Below, piece by piece: positions 17,868-27,100 of a stretch of DNA of 63,859 nucleotides. Position 1 is the stretch's first letter; every line of letters starts with the position of its first letter. Origin of the DNA: UBA6921 sp031363085 (GTDB lineage: Bacteria; Pseudomonadota; Gammaproteobacteria; SG8-11); NCBI GenBank assembly GCA_031363085.1, contig JANLTU010000194.1, forward strand, positions 1 through 63,859, written 5' to 3'. A model generated the notes under the pieces. It saw only the letters and a list, made by a program, of their open reading frames with translations. It ran no database searches and had not been told where the DNA came from. The translations under genes were made by a program, and so were the position numbers.

Positions 17868-18176
17868 ATGAAAAATAGGATCGTAGTCAGCGTGGCTGTC
17901 GCATTGCTGGTGCTCGCCGCGAACGTTCACGCGGCAGACGCCGGTGCAGGAAAAACCAAGGCTTCTGGCTGCAGCGGTTGCCATGGATTAAACGGCGTGA
18001 GCGGCAATGCGCTGTACCCGAATCTCGCCGGGCAGAAAGAAGCTTATCTCGCCAAGGCGATCAAGGATTATCGCGATGGACGTCGTAAAGACGCGATGAT
18101 GGAAGGCATGGTGAAAGGCATGAGCGATGCGGACGTCGCCGACCTCGCCGCACATTACGCTGGCTTAAAACCGTAA
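17868..18176 (+). CDS. Small periplasmic cytochrome c (class I)
   Basis: This 102-residue protein has a signal peptide (MKNRIVVSVAVALLVLAANVHA) and a single heme motif CSGCH at residues 35-39. A methionine-rich stretch (DAMMEGMVKGM) can supply the distal ligand, as in cytochrome c553/c5-type proteins. It is a diffusible electron carrier. The start at 17868 has GAGGAG 7 bases upstream; the frame is open to 17826, but that part overlaps the previous gene. Cotranscription with the membrane heme protein suggests the two are redox partners. Confidence 0.92.
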   Translation: MKNRIVVSVAVALLVLAANVHAADAGAGKTKASGCSGCHGLNGVSGNALYPNLAGQKEAYLAKAIKDYRDGRRKDAMMEGMVKGMSDADVADLAAHYAGLKP

Positions 18177-18187
18177 GCGGTCACCCG

Positions 18188-18211
18188 GGCGCACCCACCC
18201 AAAGGTGCGTC
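18188..18211. terminator. Hairpin between convergent genes
   Basis: GGCGCACC and GGTGCGTC form an 8-pair stem (one G-U) with an 8-base loop, between the stop codons at 18176 and 18212. It is a possible bidirectional transcript end, though no strong U run follows. Confidence 0.4.
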
Positions 18212-18793
18212 CTACTTCATTCCCAATACATCTTGCACCACGCGCTGCACTGTTTTGAACGCTTGCGGCGCTTCGATATCCATCACCTGTTCCAGCACCC
18301 AGCGGTCGTCGCTTACGGTCATGATGTCGGAAATTTTTTCTCCCAACAGCCGGGTGAATTCGTAGCTGGGTCCGGTGAGGTTCGAAAATGCGCATTCGGC
18401 GTATTGGTCGAAGCGCGCATTGATAATGTCAATAAATGGCGCTCGGTACTCGCCCGCGCCGAACAACTGCTCTTGATTTTCCGCCATGGTTTGCGCCAAG
18501 TGTTTTACCAAGGCATTCATGAATTCCCCGCGCTCGACATCGGTCACACGCCCGTACAACAGCCGGTCGACGCTGTGCGACAGATAGGCGATGAACTCGG
18601 TGATAAAGCCGGTCACCTGCGCATCTTGTGCGAAACGGAAGCCTTCTTTTTCCATGCGGCGAAACGGTTCCTGCGCCACTTTCCATAAATTGAAAGCCAC
18701 CACGCTGGCCAGTTCCAGCAGCGTTTTTGGCGCGGTGGTTTGCGCGCCCTTGCGTTTAGTGCGATGCCATTTGGTTTTAATGCGAATTGCCAT
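18212..18793 (-). CDS. Conserved-looking protein of unknown function
   Basis: The 193-residue product is mostly helical, with a basic start (MAIRIKTKWHRTKRKG) and no signal peptide or transmembrane segment. It shows no catalytic motif I recognise. It reads as a real gene because its amino acid composition is natural along its length and the frame is tightly fitted between its neighbours. Divergent to the Sfum_1244-like gene at 18886, so the two may share a control region of about 90 bases. Confidence 0.65.
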   Translation of the reverse strand: MAIRIKTKWHRTKRKGAQTTAPKTLLELASVVAFNLWKVAQEPFRRMEKEGFRFAQDAQVTGFITEFIAYLSHSVDRLLYGRVTDVERGEFMNALVKHLAQTMAENQEQLFGAGEYRAPFIDIINARFDQYAECAFSNLTGPSYEFTRLLGEKISDIMTVSDDRWVLEQVMDIEAPQAFKTVQRVVQDVLGMK

Positions 18794-18885
18794 GAGCTTA
18801 CATCCGTCGGGTAATTATATTTTATAGCCAACCCCAAATTTCCTGCTCTTGGTCCACGCCTGCATCTGCGGCTAGACTGCCGGTC

Positions 18886-19950
18886 ATGAATAATCTGGGT
18901 CAGCTCACGCATAGTGTGCAGCAAAATTGCGATATTTCCGATGCGCAATTCGCAGGTCAATACAGCCTGTGCACCTTCTTGCTCAAAATGCGCGAGTATT
19001 ACCGCTGGGAATTCGAGATTCCACTCACCACGGCTTTGTCGAAAAGCGAGGTCGGCACTTGGCTCGCCAGCCGCGAACAGCGGTGGGACGGTCTCATCGA
19101 GCAAAGCCTGCAACCGCTGCCCTTCGGCGCGCATGTTTTTGATGCGTTCGATTCCGCCGGGCTCAATGCGCTGCTCACGCCGCAAGGGGTCGTTTACAGC
19201 GGCGGTTATGGCTTGTTTCACAAACCGCAATTTTTTCTGGGCGCCCTGCTGCGCACCGAGATCCACGCGGACGTGACATTTTATGTTTCCGGTTGCGAAT
19301 ACGCGCGCGAACTCAGCGCCGCGCCGGCAATGGCCCTGGGCGAAAGCGTGTTCATCCGACAGGAATGTCTGCGCCGGCTGTTGTGGGAAAAGATCGAAGA
19401 ATGGCGCTGGAAGCAAAACGCCAACGCACCGCTGGCGCGCGCCCTGGCCTGTTATCCGCCGACCACTGACCTGGAACGCACACTGGAACAGATGACCGAC
19501 AACGAAACCCACACGCTGATTTTGCACGAGCTGGGTGAAGTCAAGATCGGCCGCCTGCTCGGCCCACGCTGGGAAACCTTGCTCGCCTCGTTGCACCGTT
19601 CCAAAGCTGAATTCCTTGCCCGCGCGGTGCGCGACCATTGCGCCGATTGCTTAGTCACGCTGCCGACGCTGCTGGCGCAGGACAACCGCGCCGCGCTGCA
19701 TTTTTATTTCGCCAATTTCACCGGACTGCGCCGTGAAATATTTCCGGAAGCGCAAGCGGTTTATCAGCGTTGGTGCACTGGAACCGACAGCGCCGAGCTG
19801 CATACTATGTGCGAACGCGGCATGCAGCGCTGGCTCGACGTCGCCAACAGTCTGCTGGATGAATTCGCGCGCGCCCCCGACCACATCGACGCACACATTG
19901 AAGCCCGCTTTGACAACACCGCACCTGATGCCGCGTCGTGCGCGCGTTAA
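18886..19950 (+). CDS. Sfum_1244-like conserved protein, function unknown
   Basis: The protein has 354 residues, is soluble and shows no signal peptide. Its N-terminus (HSVQQNCDISDAQFAGQYSLC, then LLKMREYYRW) matches my memory of the Sfum_1244 family, a conserved group in proteobacteria without assigned function. This name is recalled and not checked. Several cysteines are scattered, but there is no obvious metal site. A Sel1-repeat gene follows 27 bases later on the same strand and is probably cotranscribed. Confidence 0.7.
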   Translation: MNNLGQLTHSVQQNCDISDAQFAGQYSLCTFLLKMREYYRWEFEIPLTTALSKSEVGTWLASREQRWDGLIEQSLQPLPFGAHVFDAFDSAGLNALLTPQGVVYSGGYGLFHKPQFFLGALLRTEIHADVTFYVSGCEYARELSAAPAMALGESVFIRQECLRRLLWEKIEEWRWKQNANAPLARALACYPPTTDLERTLEQMTDNETHTLILHELGEVKIGRLLGPRWETLLASLHRSKAEFLARAVRDHCADCLVTLPTLLAQDNRAALHFYFANFTGLRREIFPEAQAVYQRWCTGTDSAELHTMCERGMQRWLDVANSLLDEFARAPDHIDAHIEARFDNTAPDAASCAR

Positions 19951-19977
19951 CCTGATCACTTAAACAAGAGAGGCATT

Positions 19978-20418
19978 ATGTCCGACCAAGATCAAGACCT
20001 GGATTTAATCAGCGGCATCGCCGCCTTTGAAAGCAAGGATTTCACGCAGGCATTGCGCCTGCTCACACCGCGCGCCGAAGGTGGCAACGCCGAGGCGCAA
20101 TACCGCCTCGGCATCATCTTTCAAAACGGACTGGGGCGCGTCAAGAACGAACTTGCGGCCTACAAATGGATGCGCGCCTCCGCCGAACAAGGCTATCCAC
20201 TGGCACAACATGGCTTAGGCATCATGTATTTGTACGGCGAGTGTGTGACGAAAAACGAAGCGGAAGCCGCGCAATGGTTTTTGCGTGCGGCGGAACAAAA
20301 CCTGCCCGGCGCGCAAATGGTCCTGGGCATGCTGTACGACAACGGCCAAGGGGTGCAGAAAGACCCCGCCGAAGCCAAGCGCTGGTATGACCGCGCCACG
20401 CAAGCAAGCCCAGGGTAG
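19978..20418 (+). CDS. Sel1-repeat protein
   Basis: This 146-residue cytosolic protein carries three Sel1-like repeats (AEAQYRLGIIFQNGLG, PLAQHGLGIMYLYGE, PGAQMVLGMLYDNGQG), each a 36-residue helical hairpin unit. Such repeats mediate protein contacts in signalling or envelope assembly. AAGAGAGG before the ATG supports the start. It is probably in an operon with the preceding Sfum_1244-like gene. Confidence 0.88.
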   Translation: MSDQDQDLDLISGIAAFESKDFTQALRLLTPRAEGGNAEAQYRLGIIFQNGLGRVKNELAAYKWMRASAEQGYPLAQHGLGIMYLYGECVTKNEAEAAQWFLRAAEQNLPGAQMVLGMLYDNGQGVQKDPAEAKRWYDRATQASPG

Positions 20419-20552
20419 GCTCATATTCCGTTCGCCCACGGGGCACCCGGCGCGCAGAGCCACAACTTTTTACCAACGGTGTTTTTGCACTTAACAGGAT
20501 TTAGGATTTTTAAAAATGGGCCGTTAACACATCACTTCGCCATGCTCGTTCG

Positions 20553-21104
20553 GTGACTAACGTGATGCCCGCAGAAACTGCCCAACGCATCCAAAACGCA
20601 TTCGAAACTTCGTGCATCGAATTGTTTCGAAGCCTGGATTGTAACGTTACAAAACTGGCAGAGAATGCCGACACGCTGCAAGACGCACCGTTGACCTACA
20701 TCGATGCCGGCTCGGAGGATATGGAGATCGTCGTGGTGTTGCGCGCACCTTTGCCGGTGTTGAGCATCACCTATCCGGGATTCGACTTGAACGATATTTT
20801 GTCGGTCAGCGAAGCGCAACTGGAAGACTGGATTTCGGAACTCGTCAATCAACTGGTGGGGCGCTTCAAGAACAAAATGCTTAACTTCGGCTGCAATCTT
20901 CAAATCGGCCTGCCCGAAATGCTTTACAACGCGCCGGGCGTTAAATTACCGGTCGCAAAACACGATGCTTATCGGTGCTGTTTCGATATCGATAAAGAAC
21001 GCATCGAATGCAGCCTCTACGTGCAACTGATCAACCAAAACCTGGTACTTACTCCGCAGCACAATAACGATGGCGCATCCGAAGGCGAACTGGAATTATT
21101 TTAG
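20553..21104 (+). CDS. CheX-like chemotaxis phosphatase
   Basis: This 183-residue protein resembles CheX/CheC: an alpha/beta domain with the helix EDWISELVNQLVGRFKNKML. The E-x-x-N pattern (ELVN) matches the catalytic pair that dephosphorylates CheY-P. A second catalytic helix with the same motif is not obvious, so it is CheX-like with one active site. It would reset chemotaxis signalling in a system that includes the chemoreceptor at 25385-27022. The ATG at 20565 (MPAET...) is an alternative start. It is convergent with the next gene, 5 bases away. Confidence 0.7.
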   Translation: MTNVMPAETAQRIQNAFETSCIELFRSLDCNVTKLAENADTLQDAPLTYIDAGSEDMEIVVVLRAPLPVLSITYPGFDLNDILSVSEAQLEDWISELVNQLVGRFKNKMLNFGCNLQIGLPEMLYNAPGVKLPVAKHDAYRCCFDIDKERIECSLYVQLINQNLVLTPQHNNDGASEGELELF

Positions 21105-21109
21105 TCACG

Positions 21110-23122
21110 TCACAACTGCCGCACCCATAGGCCGACGCGGTAGTCCCCCGCCATATAAAATTCTTTCCATGCGTAGCGGCTGCCGATCTGTTGTTGAATT
21201 TTGTCGAAAGATTTAGGCTCTTTGCTGTTTTCGGTGGCGCTCCACACGATGTACTGAACCTTGTTGAGCAGCAGCCATTCGAGGCTGTCGCGCAGCTCGC
21301 CGGCGTAAAACTGCTGTATCTGGGTGTTGAGCGCCCACACGTCGGGCACGTCGCCACGCCAAGTCATCAGGTGGATCGGCCAGCCCAGCAGCACCGGTTT
21401 GCCGGTGAATAACGCGTACAGGCTGGTGTTGGTGTAAGCGTTGCCATACTCGTTTTCGAGCACGATGCCATAGGGCGCGCCTTTGAGGTATTCGATCTGC
21501 GCCTTGATGGTGGGTTCTTGTGTCATCCAATGATGACCGGAGAGCTGCCCCAGGTCGCCCTTTCCGCCGACCACAAAATAGCGGCCGACGTCATAGGCAT
21601 ACACGCTGACCAGCAGCAGCGCAGCGCTGGCCGCCCAGCGCACGCCACGGAGCGTGCTGCCCAGGCACAAAGCGCCCAAGCTCAGGATTCCGCCGCACCA
21701 GATCCAGCCCCACCACTTCATGGTGGTGTTGGCGCGCTCGTACTTGCCGCCGGTCGGGTCATCAACGTAGACAATTTCGGACAGCAGCAACAACAGGCCG
21801 AAGGTGAGCGCCAGCGCCGCCGTGAGTTTGCGTGTGCGCGGTTCGAATAAGCCCAGCCCGATCAGTAGCAGCAGCGGCCAATGCTGGCCGATGAAACGTG
21901 ACAGCGGCGTGTGGTCGGTGGCGAGCGTGAGGCGGATCGGTGCGCCGGGCGCATTCACCGCGAAGCCACTGAGAAACGGATAGAGCAAGGCCAGCGCCAA
22001 CAGCCCACCGCCCAGCAACCACAACCAGTCGGGCGGATTTTTCAACCAATAGCGATAGATGATCCAACCCAGCAGTAAGCTTGCTTGCAGCGGAAACACC
22101 CAGGCATTGGTCACCAACACCACCGGCACGGTGGCGGCAAGCAGCGCTTGGCCGAGCCGACCCACGCTGTGCGCCTCAATGGCGGCGATCAAGGCGAGCG
22201 CCAACACCAGCAAGAAATAGCTGCCCAGCGGCGGATGATAATCGCCCAGAAAAATCTGGTAGCCATAGCTTTCCATTTGCAGTTCGCGCGGCTCGAAATC
22301 CGGCGTCGGTTTTTGCTCATCCGCAAGCGGCGGGAACAAGGCATGCCCAAGCGGGGTGGTGATATTTTTATCCAGCACGCCGATGAAACGCTGACTCATG
22401 ACCATCATGTTGCGGGCGTCAGCGTCGAGCGCCTCGGCCGACGGGTTGTCCTTTACGCCTTGCACCAGCAAGTGCGCCAGCGGCGAAATCCCGGTACCGC
22501 CGCTGACCAAGGCCACCAGCAGCAGTAGTTTCGCTGCTCTGTTCTGCACATAATGACCGGCAAACTCCCAGGCCAACGTCGCCGGCAGCGCCATCAATAA
22601 AGTGAAGGCGAGGTTGTAGGTGGTGCCGGGATCGAAGCCGAATATCCGTCCCATTAGCGCCGCCGCGTAATGCTGGAACGCGTAATAAATATTAAACACG
22701 TGCGGCGGATACCAGTGATCCAGCGGCGGCAGCGTACTGCCCTCGGAATAATTGGCGATAAAGTAAAGATCCGTCACCATCTCGGACGACGGGTAGATGG
22801 TCGGAAACGCGAAGCGCCATGCGAACACGTAAAAAAACGCCGCGTAGAACACGCCTTCCGCCCACCAAAAGCCGGCGGTGGCAAGCGTGGCGCGCTGCTG
22901 GTAAATGATGACCGCCGAGACCACGCTGCTGATCGGCCAGACCCAGGTCAACTGACCCAAGCCGATAAAGTGTTCGATAAAAAATAATACCAAGCACAAT
23001 ACAAAAATTCCGACCGAGCGCGCCAGCGCGAACGGCGGCACCCAGCGCCGGGCAATTAATGTCAAGCCTGCGAGGTTTAACAGCAGCAACGCCAGCGAAA
23101 ACGCCATGTAAATGTAATTCAT
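21110..23122 (-). CDS. Multi-pass membrane protein, DUF2298 (YYY)-like, copy 1
   Basis: The 670-residue protein has many (more than ten) hydrophobic helices and a short soluble C-terminus. A hydrophilic segment with NIYYAFQHYAAAL resembles the Y-Y-x-F motif of DUF2298, a family with GT-C glycosyltransferase-like topology. GDYHPPLG recurs as GEYHAPQGG in the second copy. The function is unknown. A sugar-lipid or envelope-modifying role is inferred only from the topology. ATG 23122 has AGGAAA upstream. A paralogue of the same layout lies immediately upstream (23180-25210), 57 bases away. Confidence 0.75.
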   Translation of the reverse strand: MNYIYMAFSLALLLLNLAGLTLIARRWVPPFALARSVGIFVLCLVLFFIEHFIGLGQLTWVWPISSVVSAVIIYQQRATLATAGFWWAEGVFYAAFFYVFAWRFAFPTIYPSSEMVTDLYFIANYSEGSTLPPLDHWYPPHVFNIYYAFQHYAAALMGRIFGFDPGTTYNLAFTLLMALPATLAWEFAGHYVQNRAAKLLLLVALVSGGTGISPLAHLLVQGVKDNPSAEALDADARNMMVMSQRFIGVLDKNITTPLGHALFPPLADEQKPTPDFEPRELQMESYGYQIFLGDYHPPLGSYFLLVLALALIAAIEAHSVGRLGQALLAATVPVVLVTNAWVFPLQASLLLGWIIYRYWLKNPPDWLWLLGGGLLALALLYPFLSGFAVNAPGAPIRLTLATDHTPLSRFIGQHWPLLLLIGLGLFEPRTRKLTAALALTFGLLLLLSEIVYVDDPTGGKYERANTTMKWWGWIWCGGILSLGALCLGSTLRGVRWAASAALLLVSVYAYDVGRYFVVGGKGDLGQLSGHHWMTQEPTIKAQIEYLKGAPYGIVLENEYGNAYTNTSLYALFTGKPVLLGWPIHLMTWRGDVPDVWALNTQIQQFYAGELRDSLEWLLLNKVQYIVWSATENSKEPKSFDKIQQQIGSRYAWKEFYMAGDYRVGLWVRQL

Positions 23123-23179
23123 CGTCGATGTTTCCTGGACCAACTACCGCGCATGGTTTCAGTGAGCGCTTACAGCATG

Positions 23180-25210
23180 TCAGTCTTTACGAACCCAAAT
23201 TCCCAGTTCATCTTCGCCGTTCACCCAGAACGGTTTCCAACGGTACGCGCCGCTGATCTGTTCGTAAATGCGGCGGCGCGCCGTCGCATCGCGCGTTTCA
23301 TCGCGGCGTGTCCACACGATGTAACGCACTTGGTTCATCGCCAGCCACGTCGGGGCGTTCGGCAGATTACCGTGATAGAACGCGCGCGCCTGTTCCGCAA
23401 CACTGGTAATAAAGGTCGGGCCGCCACGCCATTGCGCCTCATGGGTGGGCCAGCCGATAACCACCGGCTTGCCGGCAAACAACGACAGCGCTGAGCTGGG
23501 CATATAGGCGCCGCCGTCCTCCAAGCCTTCCAGCACCACGCCGTCGGGCGCCACCTGCAACCAGTCGAGCATCTGCTTGCCGACCTGCTCCTTGCTCAGC
23601 CAGTGATGTCCGGAAAATTTTCCCAGCGCAGTTTTGTCGCTGTAATACCAATAGGCCGCCATGTCGATACTCATCGTCGACACCAGCAACAACACAACCA
23701 CGCTGGCCGCGCGCGACCAGCGTCCGGCACCCAGCAAGATCGACCCCAACCCGAGCAAGATGCCCGGATAAATCCACGACCACCATTTGAGCGTCGAGTT
23801 AAAGCGATTGAATTTGTCCGCCATGCTGTCGTCGGCATAGAACAATTCGCTGCACACCAACAAGACCACGAACAACGCGCTCAGCAAGACCGCGAGCCGC
23901 TGACGGCGCCACTGAAATACCGCCAGCACCAACAGCGCCAGCGCCGGCCAGTGAATGCCGATGAAGCGATTCAGCGGCGTGTGATCGGGCGGTGTGACCC
24001 ACTTGATCGGCATGGACAGCGCGTGCATGGCGAACTGGCTGATAAACGGATAGCTCAACACCAGCGCGCCGATGCCACCCAGCAGCATTGCCGGCCAATC
24101 GGGCGGAGTTTTGTAGGCGTAACGATAAACGATCCACGCGGCGAACAAAACCAACTGCAATGGGAACACCCAGGCGTTGGTGATCAAGGTCAACGGCACC
24201 GTCGCGGCGAGCAATGCCTGTAACACCGGCGCTGAAACGCGCCCGGCTTCTGATTTGTCTCGCTTTGGCGCTTCAAGCAGGGCAAGACACGTCAGCGCCA
24301 GAAACAGCAACAGTAATCCACCCTGCGGGGCGTGGTATTCCCCTTGAAGCATCAGATAGCTGAGCGTTTCTAGCGGCAGATCGCGCGTGTCGGGTTCCGG
24401 GTTCGCGGCGGCGTCCGTAGTGCGTTTGGGAAACAATGCGTGGCTCAAGGGACGATCAGCGAGGTCGTTGTCGTACATGCCGGCGAAGCGCACGTTCGCC
24501 CACATATTCGAAATTGCGGTAAATGCCGGACCCGAAGCGGGCTTGTTTTGATCAAAAATAAAATGCGTCAGCGGCGCGATTCCGGTGCCGCCCAACATGA
24601 TGGCGTATACCAGCACCACACGCGGCCAGCGCGGCGTGCAATAAAGACTCACCACGCTCCAGGCCAGACTCGCGAGCATCGCCGATAGCAGCACCGACGC
24701 CAGATTCATCGCGTAGCCGGGCGCCAAGCCCAGAATGCGCCCGAGCAAGGCCGCGCCGTATTGCTGAAATGAATAATAAAAATCGAGACGGTGATCCGGC
24801 AGCCAGTAATCCGGCGGCGGCAGGGTGACGCCGGAAAGATAGCTGGCGATGAATGCCAAATCGGTTAACTGCTCGGCATGCGCGTCGATGTCGGGGAAGG
24901 AATACTTCCAAAACAATGCCGCGAAAAATGCTACGACAAACACCGGCTCTTGCCGCCAGAGACCGGCGCGCAGCTCATCCCGCCAATGATAGAGGGCGGC
25001 CAGCGACACCGCTGTGCTGATCGGCCACAGCCAAGTCAACCGCCCCAAGCCAACAAAGTGTTCTATAAAAAACAACAGCAAACAAAAACTGACCACCCCC
25101 GCCACCTTGGCGAGCGCGTAATGCGGCACCCATGGGCGCAATAACAGCGCCAGTCCGGCCAAATTCACCAGCAACAACATAGCCGTGAAACACAGAAAAA
25201 TTAGACTCAT
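23180..25210 (-). CDS. Multi-pass membrane protein, DUF2298 (YYY)-like, copy 2
   Basis: This 676-residue paralogue of the downstream protein has the same order of landmarks. FFIEHFVGLGRLTWLWPIS (FFIEHFIGLGQLTWVWPIS in copy 1) is in the third-helix region, then LPPPDYWLPDHRLDFYYSF, GEYHAPQGG, and a C-terminal soluble stretch starting around GHHWLSKEQ. The start at 25210 is chosen because the protein aligns with copy 1 from MSLIF; the frame is open to 25261. The TGTAACGTTACA palindrome lies 66 bases upstream of the start. The pair probably arose by tandem duplication and is likely cotranscribed. Confidence 0.75.
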   Translation of the reverse strand: MSLIFLCFTAMLLLVNLAGLALLLRPWVPHYALAKVAGVVSFCLLLFFIEHFVGLGRLTWLWPISTAVSLAALYHWRDELRAGLWRQEPVFVVAFFAALFWKYSFPDIDAHAEQLTDLAFIASYLSGVTLPPPDYWLPDHRLDFYYSFQQYGAALLGRILGLAPGYAMNLASVLLSAMLASLAWSVVSLYCTPRWPRVVLVYAIMLGGTGIAPLTHFIFDQNKPASGPAFTAISNMWANVRFAGMYDNDLADRPLSHALFPKRTTDAAANPEPDTRDLPLETLSYLMLQGEYHAPQGGLLLLFLALTCLALLEAPKRDKSEAGRVSAPVLQALLAATVPLTLITNAWVFPLQLVLFAAWIVYRYAYKTPPDWPAMLLGGIGALVLSYPFISQFAMHALSMPIKWVTPPDHTPLNRFIGIHWPALALLVLAVFQWRRQRLAVLLSALFVVLLVCSELFYADDSMADKFNRFNSTLKWWSWIYPGILLGLGSILLGAGRWSRAASVVVLLLVSTMSIDMAAYWYYSDKTALGKFSGHHWLSKEQVGKQMLDWLQVAPDGVVLEGLEDGGAYMPSSALSLFAGKPVVIGWPTHEAQWRGGPTFITSVAEQARAFYHGNLPNAPTWLAMNQVRYIVWTRRDETRDATARRRIYEQISGAYRWKPFWVNGEDELGIWVRKD

Positions 25211-25275
25211 CGCTTCGCTTTGATAAGATTGAAAAACGAGATCAGGCTGCGGCATTACCAAAACACGCCAGTGCG

Positions 25276-25287
25276 GATTGTAACGTT
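25276..25287. promoter_or_regulatory. Perfect 12-bp palindrome TGTAACGTTACA, possible operator
   Basis: TGTAAC-GTTACA is a perfect inverted repeat about 66 bases upstream of the copy 2 DUF2298 start, where an operator would be. The same 12-mer occurs inside the CheX-like gene (20639-20650), so chance remains possible. Confidence 0.3.
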
Positions 25288-25384
25288 ACAGCGGCAGAGC
25301 AGGTGCCAACATGCTAACAAATGTTGTTGCGATGCGGGCATCGCCGGCAAGCAACCCTTAAGCAGGATGTAGTAAAGGAAACTA

Positions 25385-27022
25385 CTAATGCGCCACTTTG
25401 AATTGCGCCACCAAGCCGGCTAATTCGTGCGCAGTGTGGGTAAGATCGCCTGCGGTCTTTTCCACGACGTGGATGTTTTCGGTATTCTGTTCGGTGAGCT
25501 GCGAAATTATTTCCATGTTCTTCGCGGTCTCGTCGGTGGCGCCGGCTTGTTCACGCGTGGCGTTGGCGATCTGGTGCGCAAGCTCGGTGACGCGCAAGGC
25601 CGACTCCACAATGCGCTGCAGCGATTGGCTGACGGTAGCGGTGGCTTGTGCGCCCTCCTTCACTTCGACTTTTACCCGCTCCATGGTCTGCACAACATCG
25701 GTGGCTTTTTGCTTCACCGCGCCGATCATGTTGGCGATGTCCGCCGTGCTCGATGCGCTGCGTTGCGCCAGCACACGCACCTCGTCGGCCACCACCGCAA
25801 AGCCGCGACCTTGTTCGCCGGCACGCGCCGCTTCGATGGCGGCATTCAAGGCCAGCAAGTTGGTTTGATCGGCGATGCTCTTGATCACTTGCGTGACTTC
25901 GGTAATTTTCTGGATTGCACTACTGAGTTCACTGATGGCCGCGCCGGAAGATTCAACGGTATCCATGATGCGCTGTGTCACTGCAACGCTGCGCTCCATG
26001 TTCTGATCATTTTCTCGCACGATGCTTTGCGTCTGGGTTGATGCCTCCAACACGCCGTTGGCCCCGCGTGAAATCTGCGTAACCGCGACGCTCATTTCTT
26101 CCATGGCGGCACTCACCGCAACGACGCGCTCGGACTGCAACGTGGCACGCTGCGTTACTTGTCCGGTGGAGTGCGACAAATCATCACCCAACCGGGCGAC
26201 GCTGCTCGACGCCTGTTGCACGCTGCTGATAATACGCCCCAGGCCCGCGTTCATGTCGCGCAACGCAGTCATCAGATCCGCCGTTTCGTCGCTGCCGTTG
26301 ACTTCGATCCGGCTGGACAAATCGCCTGCCGCAATGCGTTTGGCAACACCGACCGCGAAGTTGAGCGGCGCGACGATGCTGCGGGTAATGGCCAGCGCAA
26401 TGATCACGCCCAACGCAATCGCCACGATACCGATAGCGACCATGGCCGACGCGGCAGTTTTATACACCTGCGCGGCTTCGTCCGCTGTCGCTTTGGCATC
26501 GCCGTCCAGACGTTTGAGCAACTCATCAAGCTGCGCGATCAGCTTCAGTTGTTCCGGGCGCGCTTTCTCACGCACCGCCTCGCCGGCTTCTTTGTGCTGA
26601 TCGTTTAATGAAAATTCGATGACCGCAGCGTTGGCCTCTTTAACTTTTTCTTCGATGACGCGTAGCGCAGTGAATAGCGTGTCGATTTTGCTATTGGCCA
26701 CCATGGGCGCGAGTTGCTCGGCGGCGGACTGATAATCCTTGCGCGCCTCTTTCATCAACTTGAGTTCTTTTTTCTTGAATGACAGCTCCTCTTGCATCAC
26801 GACATCCCGCAACGCCACCATTTGAAAACGCACCGCATCGCGCATTTTGTTGACCAGGGCAATTTTTGCGAACTCGGAATCCACCACGGTTTCAAAATTA
26901 CCTTGGATCAAGGCCATGCGATTGAGTCCGATGACGATGAGCGCGGCGGAAAAAAATAACAGCAATGCGAAGCCCACCACCAGACGGGTGCCGACTTTCA
27001 TCTGGCCAATCATCTGCATCAT
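25385..27022 (-). CDS. Methyl-accepting chemotaxis protein with 4HB sensor
   Basis: The 545-residue chemoreceptor has a transmembrane helix (about 12-32) and a four-helix-bundle periplasmic sensor (about 35-190). A second transmembrane helix follows (about 190-212), then a HAMP domain, and the cytoplasmic MA signalling domain (about 270-535). The latter includes the hallmark hairpin tip EAARAGEQGRGFAVVADEVR. It lacks the C-terminal NWETF-type pentapeptide for CheR/CheB tethering, ending in VAQFKVAH. The gene just upstream (27101-27667) encodes a secreted Cache domain in the same direction, 78 bases away. That protein could be an accessory ligand-binding subunit. Confidence 0.95.
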   Translation of the reverse strand: MMQMIGQMKVGTRLVVGFALLLFFSAALIVIGLNRMALIQGNFETVVDSEFAKIALVNKMRDAVRFQMVALRDVVMQEELSFKKKELKLMKEARKDYQSAAEQLAPMVANSKIDTLFTALRVIEEKVKEANAAVIEFSLNDQHKEAGEAVREKARPEQLKLIAQLDELLKRLDGDAKATADEAAQVYKTAASAMVAIGIVAIALGVIIALAITRSIVAPLNFAVGVAKRIAAGDLSSRIEVNGSDETADLMTALRDMNAGLGRIISSVQQASSSVARLGDDLSHSTGQVTQRATLQSERVVAVSAAMEEMSVAVTQISRGANGVLEASTQTQSIVRENDQNMERSVAVTQRIMDTVESSGAAISELSSAIQKITEVTQVIKSIADQTNLLALNAAIEAARAGEQGRGFAVVADEVRVLAQRSASSTADIANMIGAVKQKATDVVQTMERVKVEVKEGAQATATVSQSLQRIVESALRVTELAHQIANATREQAGATDETAKNMEIISQLTEQNTENIHVVEKTAGDLTHTAHELAGLVAQFKVAH

Positions 27023-27100
27023 CGTTAACTCACCTGCACAACTTCATGCAACTGCAACACCCGGCCGCGTGACCGCTGGGCCACACGGCCGCTAACCATC

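Noticed and set aside
20635..20650. The same 16-base string in the CheX-like gene and before the DUF2298 gene as a shared operator
   Set aside because: One copy is inside a coding region, and one 16-base match is expected about as often as not by chance in a window of this size.
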